A DNA stretch of 64,000 bases from Paeniglutamicibacter antarcticus. Lineage in GTDB: Bacteria; Actinomycetota; Actinomycetes; Actinomycetales; Micrococcaceae. Both the position numbers and the translations under genes were made by a program. Positions 44,834-54,056 of this stretch are shown here, piece by piece. The notes beneath the pieces are model-generated. The model ran no database searches, was not told where the DNA came from, and worked only from the letters and a program-made list of their open reading frames with translations. Position 1 is the stretch's first letter; each line of letters begins with the position of its first letter. Where the stretch lies: assembly GCF_900010755.1 (NCBI RefSeq), contig NZ_CZJT01000150.1, positions 82,554-146,553 on the forward strand. The letters are read 5' to 3'.

Positions 44834-45628
44834 ATGACCGGACAGCGCAGCAACGTCAGCTCACCGTTGCCCTCGACGAAGGAATGGAACCAAGTGCCAA
44901 TCGTGGACCCCGATCAAACCAATACCGTTGCTCCGGAGGTCCGCCTGGTCCACGTTTTTGCAGATGGCCACGACGGAGGCAACCCGGCTCCGATCGTCGC
45001 CAATGCCACGGGCATGACCAGTCAGCAGATGCAGGACATAGCCCGGGACCATGGCTTTGAAAGTGGATTCATCCTGCCGCCACCGGCCGGCACCGACTAC
45101 GACTATTCGCTTCGGTTCTGGATGCCAAACCACGAGGTTTCAATGTGCGGCCACGCAACGGTTGGTGCTGTTTGGCTGCTTGGCGAACTCGGCCGGCTTG
45201 ACAAGGACGAGCTCAAGATTGAAACGCCCAGTGGGCCTGTGTATGCGCAAATCTCCGGCGGACGCGCAAGAACCAGCCAGCCCACAGGGGAGCTGGAACC
45301 GGTGGCGCCGGATGCAGTTCCGGAGATCCTTGGCGCCCTCGGGATCACCGAGGACCAGTTGGCAAGCCGCCCGATCGTCAATGCCACGACGAGTCGAACC
45401 AAGACCTTGGTCCCGCTGCGCGACCCGGCCGTCTTGGACTCACTTCGGCCCGACTTTGCGCGCATTGAGGGTGCATGCGAACGCGCCGATTCCACAGGCC
45501 TGTACCCCTGGGCACCTTCGGCACCAGACCAGTTGGTCTTTGATGCCCGCCAGTTCCCACGGTCTTCGAAGATCGAGTTGCGACTGAATCCAGCTGGCGG
45601 TCTTTGGCTGGGCGGCAACGTCCAGTAG
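44834..45628 (+). CDS. PhzF-family isomerase-like protein with an internal deletion
   Basis: 264 aa. The N-terminal lobe is standard: RLVHVFADGHDGGNPAPIV, RFWMPNHEVSMCGHATVGAV, then AISGGRARTSQP. Near residue 240 the sequence jumps from FDARQFPRSS directly to KIELRLNPAGGLWLGGNVQ. In the family these two are separated by about 45-50 residues including the conserved ED(P/A)ATGxA motif, so an in-frame deletion is likely and activity doubtful. GTG 44894 with GGAATGG upstream is a plausible alternative start. Confidence 0.78.
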   Translation: MTGQRSNVSSPLPSTKEWNQVPIVDPDQTNTVAPEVRLVHVFADGHDGGNPAPIVANATGMTSQQMQDIARDHGFESGFILPPPAGTDYDYSLRFWMPNHEVSMCGHATVGAVWLLGELGRLDKDELKIETPSGPVYAQISGGRARTSQPTGELEPVAPDAVPEILGALGITEDQLASRPIVNATTSRTKTLVPLRDPAVLDSLRPDFARIEGACERADSTGLYPWAPSAPDQLVFDARQFPRSSKIELRLNPAGGLWLGGNVQ

Positions 45629-45730
45629 CTTCGTTGGCCGGGCGGCTTGTCGCACGGTGACGAGCTAGCTGGGATATCGATGTGGATCGGTGAGCATATG
45701 CGATGAAGTGGCGCTGTGCAGCAACAAAAA

Positions 45731-45773
45731 ATGCGGTTGGGTGGAACGGGAATCCCGCTCCACCCAACCGCAT
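45731..45773 (+). terminator. Terminator after the phzF-like gene
   Basis: A 20-21-bp stem (ATGCGGTTGGGTGGA-CGGG type) with one mismatch and a 2-nt loop; AAAAA precedes it, so it also suits minus-strand transcripts. Confidence 0.8.
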
Positions 45774-45860
45774 CGTAAACACTCCACAAGCGGTGGAGTT
45801 CCCTCAGTGCCGGACCTGTTGAAGTCCGCAGCCAGGGCCATCATTTCAGAACTGATACCC

Positions 45861-46594
45861 CTACTTGGCGACGCTATTCGACGTGGTGGCTGTTGCCCAC
45901 GTGGCTGTTGGAATGTACAACCGGTAGGTCTTCTTCTTCGAATCCTTCAGAGTGACGCGGCCTGGCCCTTTTTCAGGTTGACGGTTTTCACTGTCTTCCA
46001 CGTCTTGCCGGATTTGACCTGGACCTTGGTGCCAACACCGTTGTACTGCGCGTAACGGTATTTCTCCGGTGCAAAGACCTGAGCCTTGGCCGTCAGCGTG
46101 ACCTTGGAGCCCACGCGCTTTGCTGTCAACGTGCTTTTGGTTTTTCCACGGACCTGGAACTTCTTGCTGGTGTTGTCTGTGTAATCGCTGTAGTCGTTCC
46201 TGTACTGGCCGAAGACGCTGTCGTAATACTTGAACTTTGCGTTAATGTCCGCTGGCCCCACCTTGTAGGTGCCTAGCCCGCTGAACGAGGGGCAGATCAT
46301 GGCCCGATCGGTGATCTTTCGTCCGTCGAACCACAATGAGTACACCAAGCCGCCATTGCGGGTGACATCGACGGACCCGTATGAATCGACAAAGTCCGAC
46401 TTGACCTTGGTCGTGGCTGTGACCGAGATATTCCGGCAATTTGAGTCAGCAACTGTGACGTCTGAAACCTTGTAGCCGGTGATATCGATGGGACGTTCGC
46501 TGGCCTGGGCCGGTGCTGCGGTGAAGGCAAGCCCCGCTGCCAACATGATGGAAGCGCCGAGACCGAGTCCCCGACGGAAAGTTGTCTTACGCAA
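45861..46594 (-). pseudogene. Secreted protein gene with a C-terminal frameshift
   Basis: TTG 46594 with GGGGGAAA upstream opens a signal peptide (GLGLGASIMLAAGLAFTAAP, AQA-SE). The body has a Cys-containing beta domain and a Lys-rich tail with VTLTAKAQVFAPEKYRYAQY, resembling SH3/Ig-like repeats of Arthrobacter surface proteins. The reading frame hits TGA at 45947 after KKGQAASL, but a shift at AAAAAGGGCC (near 45965) restores RVTLKDSKKKTYRLYIPTAT and continues to TAG 45861. A sequencing error or a real frameshift would both explain it. Confidence 0.7.
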
Positions 46595-46916
46595 TTGTTT
46601 CCCCCAAAAGTACGAATGAGTACGCCGTTAGCGGCGTGAGTGATGAGGAAATCCTATGCGCACAGGGGGACGAATTGAGTTTATGGCTTGTCATGAAAGT
46701 CGATATTCGTAGGGTTTTTGCCTCCGCCGCATCATGTCACCGGGAGGGAGCCTGGTTTCCCGCCCGCAGTTTGGCCCATGTGGAGCATGCCTGATCATGC
46801 GACGACCGGTTTCCTTCAAGGGGCTTTCAACTCAGGCCGTGGTGCGCATTCTGGAGTAGAGTTTGTGCAAAATACCTAGTAAATGACCACTTTCGCCGAT
46901 CGTGGAAGGAACGCAG
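46595..46916. other. Intergenic promoter region before hen1
   Basis: About 320 bp between divergent genes. An AT-rich stretch near 46650-46700 and AAAATACCTAGTAAATGACC near 46870 precede the Hen1 start. No gene was seen. Confidence 0.4.
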
Positions 46917-48335
46917 TTGCTGATCACCATCACCCTGGAACCGGAGGCCGGCTCCGAACTCGATGCCACGGCGCTCTCCCACCTCCTACGCAAGCGTCCC
47001 GAGCGATTGCAAACCTTCGAGCTTTCGGTCGGTAAGGCCCACGTCTTTTATCCGGAGTATTCACCGGAGCGCACCACCGCGGCACTGCTGCTGGAAGTGG
47101 ACGCCATTGGACTGGTCCGCAACAAGCGTTTCCGGGGCGACAACGGGGTGCTCGACTACTACATCAACGACCGGCCGTACACGGCTTCCAGCCTGTTGGC
47201 GGTGGCGCTAGGCAAGGTGTTGCGCAGCGCCATGACCGAAACCAGCGAAGCCCACCCGGATCTGGCCGTGGCCCCGCTGCCGCTGCGCCTTGAGGTGCCG
47301 GTGATTTCCACCCGCGGCCGCGATGGTCACGAGCTGGTTCGGCGGCTTTTCGCCCCGCTGGGGTGGAGCATTGACCAGCGTCCCATCGCCTTGGACGAGG
47401 CCTACCCGTTGTGGGAGGACTCCCGATACAGCTCCCTGGTACTCACCGGAACTGTGCCGTTGAACCTGGCCCTGCGCCAGCTTTACGTGCTGCTGCCGGT
47501 GCTCGATGATTCCAAGCACTATTGGGTCAATGACGATGAGGCGGAGAAGCTGGTGCGCCAGGGGGAGGGATGGCTGCCCGGGCATCCCGAACGGGCCCTG
47601 ATTTCCCACAGGTACCTCGCACACCAGAAGGACCTTGTCGAATCCGTTGACGCCAGGATCGCCGCCGCGGCACCGGAACCCGCGGGGGAAACCACGGAGC
47701 CGGTCCAGACACGGGGGAGCACGGCGCCACCGTTGCGGGTGCGACGCGCGGAGGCAGTGATTGCCGCGCTCAAGGATTGCGGCGCGCACACCGTCGTGGA
47801 TGTTGGCTGCGGCCCCGGCGCCCTGCTGCGACGGCTGCAGAAGGACAGCTTCTTCACCAAGATCATCGGCACCGATGTGTCGGCGCGCTCCCTGGAACAG
47901 GCCGCCCGCGCGCTAAACCTGGACGAGCTCGCCGATGCGGACAGGGACCGGATCAAGCTGTTGCACTCCTCGGCGGTGTATCGCGATCAGCGGATCGCCG
48001 GCCTTGATGCTGTGGTGTTGATGGAGGTCATCGAACACATCGAGCCCAGCAGGCTGCCGGCGCTGGAAGACTCCATCTTTGCCGGAGCCAAGCCACGCAG
48101 CGTGGTGGTGACCACCCCGAACTCCGAATTCAACAAGCTTTATCCATCCCTGGCCGCGGGAACCATGCGGCATGAGGACCACCGCTTCGAATGGACGCGG
48201 GCAGAATTCGCCGGCTGGGCGGACGCGCTCGCCGAGCGCCACGGCTACAACGTGGAGTACCGCCCGGTGGGAGACGAATCACCGGGTGCCGGCCCGGCCA
48301 CCCAGATGGCAATCTTCCGAAAGGCTTCAGCATGA
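46917..48335 (+). CDS. hen1: 3'-terminal RNA ribose 2'-O-methyltransferase Hen1
   Basis: 472 aa. It methylates the 2'-OH of the terminal nucleotide of cleaved tRNA-type RNAs so the repaired site resists re-cutting. The N-terminal ligase-interacting half (LITITLEPEAGSELDA, VLDYYINDRPYTASS) is followed by a SAM domain from about residue 280 with VVDVGCGPGALLRRLQ and metal-site EVIEHIEP. TTG 46917 has AAGGA 6 nt upstream; GTG 46902 is an alternative. The stop overlaps pnkp (ATGA): the classical bacterial Hen1-Pnkp RNA-repair cassette. Confidence 0.94.
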   Translation: MLITITLEPEAGSELDATALSHLLRKRPERLQTFELSVGKAHVFYPEYSPERTTAALLLEVDAIGLVRNKRFRGDNGVLDYYINDRPYTASSLLAVALGKVLRSAMTETSEAHPDLAVAPLPLRLEVPVISTRGRDGHELVRRLFAPLGWSIDQRPIALDEAYPLWEDSRYSSLVLTGTVPLNLALRQLYVLLPVLDDSKHYWVNDDEAEKLVRQGEGWLPGHPERALISHRYLAHQKDLVESVDARIAAAAPEPAGETTEPVQTRGSTAPPLRVRRAEAVIAALKDCGAHTVVDVGCGPGALLRRLQKDSFFTKIIGTDVSARSLEQAARALNLDELADADRDRIKLLHSSAVYRDQRIAGLDAVVLMEVIEHIEPSRLPALEDSIFAGAKPRSVVVTTPNSEFNKLYPSLAAGTMRHEDHRFEWTRAEFAGWADALAERHGYNVEYRPVGDESPGAGPATQMAIFRKASA

Positions 48336-50854
48336 GCGAGATCAGGATTCCCGAGGCCGGACTGGTGCTGCTGGTCGGCGCCTCCGGGTCGGGGAAGAGC
48401 AGCTTCGCGGCGAAGCACTTCGGGGCCTACGAGGTCCTTTCCAGCGACACGTTCCGCGGGCTGGTGGGCAATGACCCGGGAGACCAGTCGGTGACTCCGG
48501 CAGCCTTCGAGGCGTTGAACTTTGTTGCCGGCAAGCGCCTGGCGGCGGGCTTGCTCACCGTGGTTGATGCCACCAACGTCCAGCAATCCTCGCGGGAGAA
48601 ACTGGTGGAGGTGGCCAAGGCACAGGATTCGCTGGTTTCGGCCATCGTCCTGGATGTGCCGCTCAATCTTTGCCTGGAGCGGAACGCGGTGCGCGGTTCC
48701 GGAGCGGTTGCGCCGGCCGTCATTGACCGCCAGCACGGACAGCTGAAGAAGTCGCTGCGTTCCATGCGCAAGGAGGGCTTTGCCCGGGTACAGGTGCTTT
48801 CCACCGAGGTTGAGATCGAGGATGCGGTGATCCGCCGCCACAAGCTGCTCAACGACTTCCGCGAGGTACATGGCCCGTTCGACGTCATCGGGGATGTCCA
48901 CGGCTGTCTTGACGAGCTGCTGTTGCTCCTAGATTCCCTGGGCTATGCGGTGGTGCGCGACGAGGCCGGCCGCCCGGTGGACGCCTTCCATGTCGAGGGC
49001 CGGCAGGTCATCTTCGTGGGCGACCTGATCGACAGGGGACCGGACTCCGCCGGAGTCCTGCGCCTTGCCATGGGAATGGCGGAGAACGAGCATGCCCGCT
49101 GTGTGCCGGGCAACCACGAGGACAAGCTGGTGCGTGCGCTGCGCGGACGCAAGGTCACGCTGTCCCACGGGCTGGAGCAAACGATGGAACAGATCGCCAG
49201 CCAGGAGGAAGGCTTTGGCCGCAGGGTCGCGGATTTCTGCGACGCGCTGGTTTCCCACCTGGTGCTGGATGACGGCATGCTGGTGATCGCCCACGCCGGG
49301 TTGATCGAAAAATACCATGGACGTGCCTCCGGACGGGTGCGGGCCTTTGCCCTCTACGGGCAGGTGACCGGCGAGGTCGACGAGTACGGCATGCCGGTGC
49401 GTTACCCGTGGGCCAACGAATACCGCGGCCATGCGATGGTGCTCTACGGGCACACGCCAGTCACCGAGGTGGCGTGGATCAACAACACCGCGTGCCTTGA
49501 CACCGGCTGCGTGTTCGGGGGAGCACTCAGTGCCATGCGTTATCCCGAACGCGAGGTGATCCAGGTCCGGGCGGTGGCGCAGTATTGCGAACCGGGGCGG
49601 CCGTTGGAATCCCCGCACGGACCGGAACGGGAACCCGGCGTGCTGTCCATGGAGGATGTCTCCGGGGTGCAGTTCCTGAAGGCCGAGGGGCTGGGAACCG
49701 TGAAGATCAACGAGGACCAGGCCGCGGGCGCGCTGGAAACCATGAGCCGGTTCGCCATCGACCCGCGCTGGCTGCGCTACCTGCCGCCCACCATGTCCCC
49801 GGCCGAATCCTCATCGGAGCCCGGCTATTTGGAACACCCGCGGGAGGCGTTCGAGTACTTCAGGCGCCAGGGTGTCACCCAGCTGATCTGCGAGGAGAAG
49901 CACATGGGTTCGCGTGCCGTCATGCTGCTCTCCCGCGACCCCGGACGCTTCGAGGCGCCCGAGGATTGGCTGGGTGCGTTGCACACCCGCACCGGGCGCC
50001 AGTTCCTGGAACCAGAGCAGGAGCGACTGGTGCTGAAGCAGGCCCACGAGGCCGTGGAACGCGCCGGGCTGTGGGACGAGTTAGGCAGCGACTGGTTGAT
50101 GCTCGATGGAGAGTTGATGCCGTGGTCGCTGAAGGCCGAACCGCTGATCAAGGACACCTACGCCTCGGTGGCGGCTTCGGCCATTGCCGCCACCGAGGCC
50201 GCCGTCTCGGTGCTGGAACGGGCGGCGGGCAACGGCATCGATATCCAGGATTTGCTCTCGGGAACGCAAACCCGCCAGACCAACGCCAGGGCTTTCCGTG
50301 AGTCCTACCGGCGCTATGTGGGTTCGGCAGACGTCCTACGCTTTGCGGCCTTCCAGGTGCTCGCCGCCGAGGGGCAGAGCTTTGAAACCAGGGACCACGG
50401 GTGGCACTTGGGGATCAGTGACAGGCTTGCCGCGGCGGGCCCGGAGTTGTTCTCCAACACCCGGCACCTGCGGGTGGACCTTGACCGGGAAGCCGATGTG
50501 GAAGCGGCGGTGCGTTGGTGGGAGGAGCTGACTGCTGCCGGGTCCGAGGGCATGGTGGTCAAGCCGTGGGAGAACCTCACCAGGGCCAAGCGCGGTTGGG
50601 TGCAGCCGGGCATCAAGGTGCGCGGCCGTGAGTACCTGCGGTTGATCTACGGGCCGGACTACCTGGAACCAATGAACCTCGAACGGCTTCGCCAGCGGGC
50701 CACGGACAGGAAGCGCAACCGCGCCCTGCACGAGTACATTCTCGGACTGGAGGCCCTGCGGCTGACGGCTTCGGGCGCACCGCTGTGGAAGGTGCACCAG
50801 ATGGTGTTCGGTGTGCTGGCGTTGGAGTCCGAGCCGCTGGATCCTAGGCTGTAG
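48332..50854 (+). CDS. pnkp: Polynucleotide kinase-phosphatase (RNA repair) Pnkp
   Basis: 840 aa with three domains. Kinase: P-loop GASGSGKSS at residue 16. Phosphatase: DVIGDVHGCLDEL at about 187, FVGDLIDRGPDSAG, CVPGNHEDKLVRAL and the later HAGL/GHTPV motifs of calcineurin-type enzymes. Ligase-like adenylyltransferase: CEEKHMGSRAV with the AMP-accepting Lys at 523, and YASVAAS near residue 610. It heals 5'-OH and 2',3'-cyclic phosphate ends and seals RNA in complex with Hen1. ATG 48332 overlaps the hen1 stop by 4 nt. Confidence 0.94.
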   Translation: MSEIRIPEAGLVLLVGASGSGKSSFAAKHFGAYEVLSSDTFRGLVGNDPGDQSVTPAAFEALNFVAGKRLAAGLLTVVDATNVQQSSREKLVEVAKAQDSLVSAIVLDVPLNLCLERNAVRGSGAVAPAVIDRQHGQLKKSLRSMRKEGFARVQVLSTEVEIEDAVIRRHKLLNDFREVHGPFDVIGDVHGCLDELLLLLDSLGYAVVRDEAGRPVDAFHVEGRQVIFVGDLIDRGPDSAGVLRLAMGMAENEHARCVPGNHEDKLVRALRGRKVTLSHGLEQTMEQIASQEEGFGRRVADFCDALVSHLVLDDGMLVIAHAGLIEKYHGRASGRVRAFALYGQVTGEVDEYGMPVRYPWANEYRGHAMVLYGHTPVTEVAWINNTACLDTGCVFGGALSAMRYPEREVIQVRAVAQYCEPGRPLESPHGPEREPGVLSMEDVSGVQFLKAEGLGTVKINEDQAAGALETMSRFAIDPRWLRYLPPTMSPAESSSEPGYLEHPREAFEYFRRQGVTQLICEEKHMGSRAVMLLSRDPGRFEAPEDWLGALHTRTGRQFLEPEQERLVLKQAHEAVERAGLWDELGSDWLMLDGELMPWSLKAEPLIKDTYASVAASAIAATEAAVSVLERAAGNGIDIQDLLSGTQTRQTNARAFRESYRRYVGSADVLRFAAFQVLAAEGQSFETRDHGWHLGISDRLAAAGPELFSNTRHLRVDLDREADVEAAVRWWEELTAAGSEGMVVKPWENLTRAKRGWVQPGIKVRGREYLRLIYGPDYLEPMNLERLRQRATDRKRNRALHEYILGLEALRLTASGAPLWKVHQMVFGVLALESEPLDPRL

Positions 50855-50964
50855 GCGAATTTTGTGCACCATATCCCGAGAGCTGGACGGATTCCGGGTG
50901 ACTTTGGCTCTTTCCACGCATATCCGGTCAGGGGGACTGCGGCGTCGGCGGCGTGTTTGTGGAT

Positions 50965-51212
50965 GACTTGGGAGCTGTGGGCCAAGGCTGTGCCGAGATT
51001 CCCGGATATGGATTCCACGATCATTTCACCGGGTCCCAGTGCCCTGCTTTGGTGAGTGATTCGATGAGACTGTGGGCCGTTCGTTTCTTGTTGTTGCCCG
51101 ACAGCTGGAGCAGATTCAACTTGGCAAACACCTCGATTCCATGTGATGCGAAGAGATGATTCAACTTCACCGTCGGTGATGGGAAAGGGCTCAATGTCCC
51201 GATGCTGGACGT
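50965..51212 (-). pseudogene. Decayed second copy of the SbnA-like gene 5' end
   Basis: The minus strand reads SIGTLSPFPSPTVKLNHLFA, GIEVFAKLNLLQLSGNNKKR and TAHSLIESLTK, then shifts frame and continues MIVESISGNLGTALA. This aligns along its length with the first ~80 residues of the intact gene at 35187-36173, and the sequence just upstream (CACCTAAGTGGACAG vs CACCTAGGTAGACAG) is also alike. The start codon is lost (ACG in place of ATG) and the rest of the gene is absent. The similarity is partial, so the duplication is old. Confidence 0.8.
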
Positions 51213-51495
51213 GTTTGCTCCTCCACCTAAGTGGACAGCGTCTGATGATCAGAATATGCGCTCCGCCGCTGTGTGACGGGCAGTTCGTTGATGTTTAGCG
51301 CTTTGAGCGGCACGGAGGACAGCTCCGTCAAGCTGGGTCAAAATTCTGAAAAGATCCAGGATTCCCCTTTCATTGTGACGATTCTCCCAACCTCACCACC
51401 GTGGCCTGATTATTTGTGAATTGCCTGTAAGGTCTTCTGAGTGCATCGCTATCCTGATGCTGAACGACGTAACTTCATCCGAACGGAGAAAAGTC
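51213..51495. other. Intergenic spacer
   Basis: About 280 bp after the SbnA-like remnant. It includes the promoter and the ACGGAGAAAAG ribosome site of the GlsB-type gene at its right end. No further gene. Confidence 0.35.
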
Positions 51496-51756
51496 ATGGG
51501 ATTCATTAGTTGGATTGTTCTGGGCCTTATTGCCGGTGCGATTGCGAAAGCAATCAAGCCGGGAGAACAAGGTGGCGGCTTGATCGCTACTTTGGTACTC
51601 GGCGTAGTTGGTGCCCTGTTGGGTGGCTGGATTGGTTCCGCGTTGTTTAATGCGGATATCAGTTCGTTCTGGTCATTCTCGACATGGTTGCTGGCTATCG
51701 GCGGGTCGTTGATTGTCCTCGTTCTCTGGGGACTGTTCACGCGCAAGAAGGCGTAG
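51496..51756 (+). CDS. GlsB/YeaQ/YmgE family stress-associated membrane protein
   Basis: 86 aa, three membrane helices. FISWIVLGLIAGAIAKAIKP, LIATLVLGVVGALLGGWIGS and the final LVLWGLFTRKK fit the transglycosylase-associated (GlsB) family. These small membrane proteins accumulate under envelope or acid stress; mechanism unknown. ATG 51496 has GGAG 9 nt upstream; the frame opens at 51421. A strong terminator follows. Confidence 0.88.
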   Translation: MGFISWIVLGLIAGAIAKAIKPGEQGGGLIATLVLGVVGALLGGWIGSALFNADISSFWSFSTWLLAIGGSLIVLVLWGLFTRKKA

Positions 51757-51768
51757 TAAGTGCATTTG

Positions 51769-51804
51769 AAAGAGGCTCCAACCTTGCGAGGTTGGAGCCT
51801 CTTT
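51769..51804. terminator. Terminator between convergent genes
   Basis: AAAGAGGCTCCAACCT and its exact complement (16 bp) with a TGCG loop; the A and T runs at the base make it bidirectional. Confidence 0.9.
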
Positions 51805-51825
51805 CGCACTCTCGCCCAGTGCCAG

Positions 51826-52035
51826 TCAGGCAACAAGCACAGACTGTGGCCTTCCGGAATCCTGTTTATTTCCTGGTAGCGACGATTTGCTCGCTTCGGT
51901 CACATCGTCCATGGAGATCCCATGGTCCAGGGCAGTTTGGATGATGGCGTCCAAGGCGTCGGTGCGCTCTTGGAGAAGCACCCGGGCGGCGGCCACGTCT
52001 TCGGTTGCTGCACGGATTAGATCCAGCTCATGCAC
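51826..52035 (-). CDS. Small hypothetical protein, helical
   Basis: 69 aa. Two predicted helices (ELDLIRAATEDVAAARVLLQ and ERTDALDAIIQTALDHGISM), Ala/Asp-rich, no known family. GAAAGGAAAAG precedes the ATG. It ends 20 nt from the bidirectional terminator, which supports a real transcript. Confidence 0.5.
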   Translation of the reverse strand: MHELDLIRAATEDVAAARVLLQERTDALDAIIQTALDHGISMDDVTEASKSSLPGNKQDSGRPQSVLVA

Positions 52036-52401
52036 GGTCTTTTCCTTTCATTGGCTTCAGAATTCGCACCTTGAAGTTTAGCCTGTCCAGACTTTCCACA
52101 ATGAATGGCAAGTTGAATCGGGGGCCAAACGGGATCGGGGTTCGCCAGCTTGTCGGGGCTGCGCATGCGGCTAAGCTGCAGGAAAATCCGGAGCTTGGTT
52201 CTTGATCGATGGGGGCACGCCGGGCAGGTATTTTAATTCTCAAGGGGGAAAAGGACGCCGCAACCCACACGACCCGAGTTCATTTTGAGGGATGCTTCGT
52301 GTGTCTGGAGGTCCACGGGTGGGGCAGAGGAAAAACCCGGTGGTATTGTCCAAATGAACCAACAAAATGAACCAACAGTGCAGCAATGGAAGGGAACTCT
52401 C

Positions 52402-53634
52402 ATGGACAGCACGAACCTGGAATACCATCCACCAGGGGTGGATATGAACAACTGGAAACTGCCGGAGAACCTGCGCTGGTCTTTCCAGCACATGGCCGAG
52501 TTCCTGCCAACCGCGACGATATCCCGGGGTGAGGGGCCTATGGCGCAGCTCGCGGAGGCATACCGTGACCTGGACTCGGTCATCTTGCCGGCGGCCTTCC
52601 CCGGGGAAGTGCCAATGAGCGTGGGATCGGTCATGGCGTCCACCGAGACCGATGGCTGGATGCTGCTGCACCGCGGACGGGTGCTCACGGAGCAGTATTT
52701 TGGTGAGATGATGCCGGGCTCGCAGCACCTGTTGATGTCGATGAGCAAGTCGCTCATCGGAGCCGTGGCGGGGGCTTTGCACGATTCCGGGGTGTTGGAT
52801 ACCGAGGCACAATTGACCGACTACCTACCTGAGTTGGCCGAGGCAGGCTATGCCGGTGCTACGGTGCGCCAGCTGCTGGACATGCGTTCGGGCATCGAGT
52901 TCTCCGAGAACTACCTGGACCCGCTGGCCGGGATTCGGAAGCTCGAGGAAGCCATCGGTTGGGCTCTCTGCAAAGCCCCCGGCCCCACCGGCGTGTACCC
53001 GTACTTGACGACGTTGCTGCGCAAGACCGCCCACGGAGGTGTCTTCGAATACCGTTCCTGCGAAACGGACGTGCTCGGTTGGGTCTGCGAGGCCGCCTCC
53101 GGGTCCACCATGCCCGAGCTGATGTCTGACTTGGTGTGGGGTAGGATCGGCGCCGAATCGGACGCCTCGATAGGCATCGACCAATATGGCACCGGGGTCT
53201 TCGACGGGGGGATCAATGCCACGATGCGCGACATGGCCTGCTTCGGGTCACTCTTCTTGAACGACGGACTCTCGCTGACCGGCGAACGCGTGCTCTCGGC
53301 GGAGTGGATCGAGCAGACCCTGGCCGGGGCTCCTGACTCCCGCGATGCCTTTGCCGCCAGCCCGGGCGAGTACCTGATGCCCGGGGGGATGTACCGGAAC
53401 CAGATGTGGTTCCCCTACGCGGGCAATGACGTGGTGCTGTGCCTGGGAATCCACGGGCAGATGGTCTACATCAACCGCCCTGCGCAGGTGGTGGCGGTGA
53501 AGTTGTCTAGCTGGCCGCTGCCGCAGGATCCGGCCAGGCTCTTCCCCACCCTGCGCGCCTTCGACGCAATCGCCGCGGCCCTGTTGGTGGAGATCCAGAC
53601 GGCACCGGCCACGGATGCACCTGTGGCCATCTAA
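52402..53634 (+). CDS. NylB/EstB-like serine hydrolase (beta-lactamase family)
   Basis: 410 aa. The catalytic SxxK is S113-M-S-K116 within HLLMSMSKSLIGAVAGAL and the general-base Tyr is Y217 in YRSCETDVLGWVCEAASG; these positions and the surrounding sequence closely follow the 6-aminohexanoate-dimer hydrolase NylB (S112/K115/Y215), as do GIHGQ and VVAVKLSSWPLP near the end. ATG 52402 has GGAAGGGA upstream; the frame opens at 52285. The natural substrate is probably a carboxylic ester; nylon-oligomer activity cannot be read from sequence. Confidence 0.88.
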   Translation: MDSTNLEYHPPGVDMNNWKLPENLRWSFQHMAEFLPTATISRGEGPMAQLAEAYRDLDSVILPAAFPGEVPMSVGSVMASTETDGWMLLHRGRVLTEQYFGEMMPGSQHLLMSMSKSLIGAVAGALHDSGVLDTEAQLTDYLPELAEAGYAGATVRQLLDMRSGIEFSENYLDPLAGIRKLEEAIGWALCKAPGPTGVYPYLTTLLRKTAHGGVFEYRSCETDVLGWVCEAASGSTMPELMSDLVWGRIGAESDASIGIDQYGTGVFDGGINATMRDMACFGSLFLNDGLSLTGERVLSAEWIEQTLAGAPDSRDAFAASPGEYLMPGGMYRNQMWFPYAGNDVVLCLGIHGQMVYINRPAQVVAVKLSSWPLPQDPARLFPTLRAFDAIAAALLVEIQTAPATDAPVAI

Positions 53635-53642
53635 CAAGCAAG

Positions 53643-53681
53643 AGCCGTGGGGAAGGGCCCCGGGAGTTCTTCCCCACGGCT
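53643..53681 (+). terminator. Terminator after the NylB-like gene
   Basis: AGCCGTGGGGAAG pairs exactly with CTTCCCCACGGCT (13 bp) across a 13-nt loop, 8 nt after the stop. Confidence 0.8.
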
Positions 53682-54056
53682 TGTGGGTGCGGTGGCCGGT
53701 GCGGCCCGTAACCGCCAATCGTTGGGCGTTGCCCAGGTTGCCAGAAATTTCCCTCAATGCCAGGTAGGTCAAGGGGAAGCGACCTATCTACTGCGCATGG
53801 GGCGTCCGGTAAGCCTTGGACGCTCGTGGCATAGATCGATGCACGACAGATGTGCCCTTGTCGGCTTTCAACCGGAAGCACCCGGAAAGTGATCTCTAAC
53901 AAGTAGGCCGAAGGATTTTGGGAACAGTTCAGTCTCGTCGAACTGCGTTGGTTGTACCCACGACTAGGGCCTGGCAGCTCCGTATACAGGCACTTCTTGT
54001 TAAACTGTGAGGGAAAAATTGTACGCTTAATGGAAACGTACACCGGGCTCATCCAC
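53682..54056. other. Intergenic region between convergent genes
   Basis: About 370 bp. Open frames in this stretch (both strands) have no family signature. No gene seen. Confidence 0.4.
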
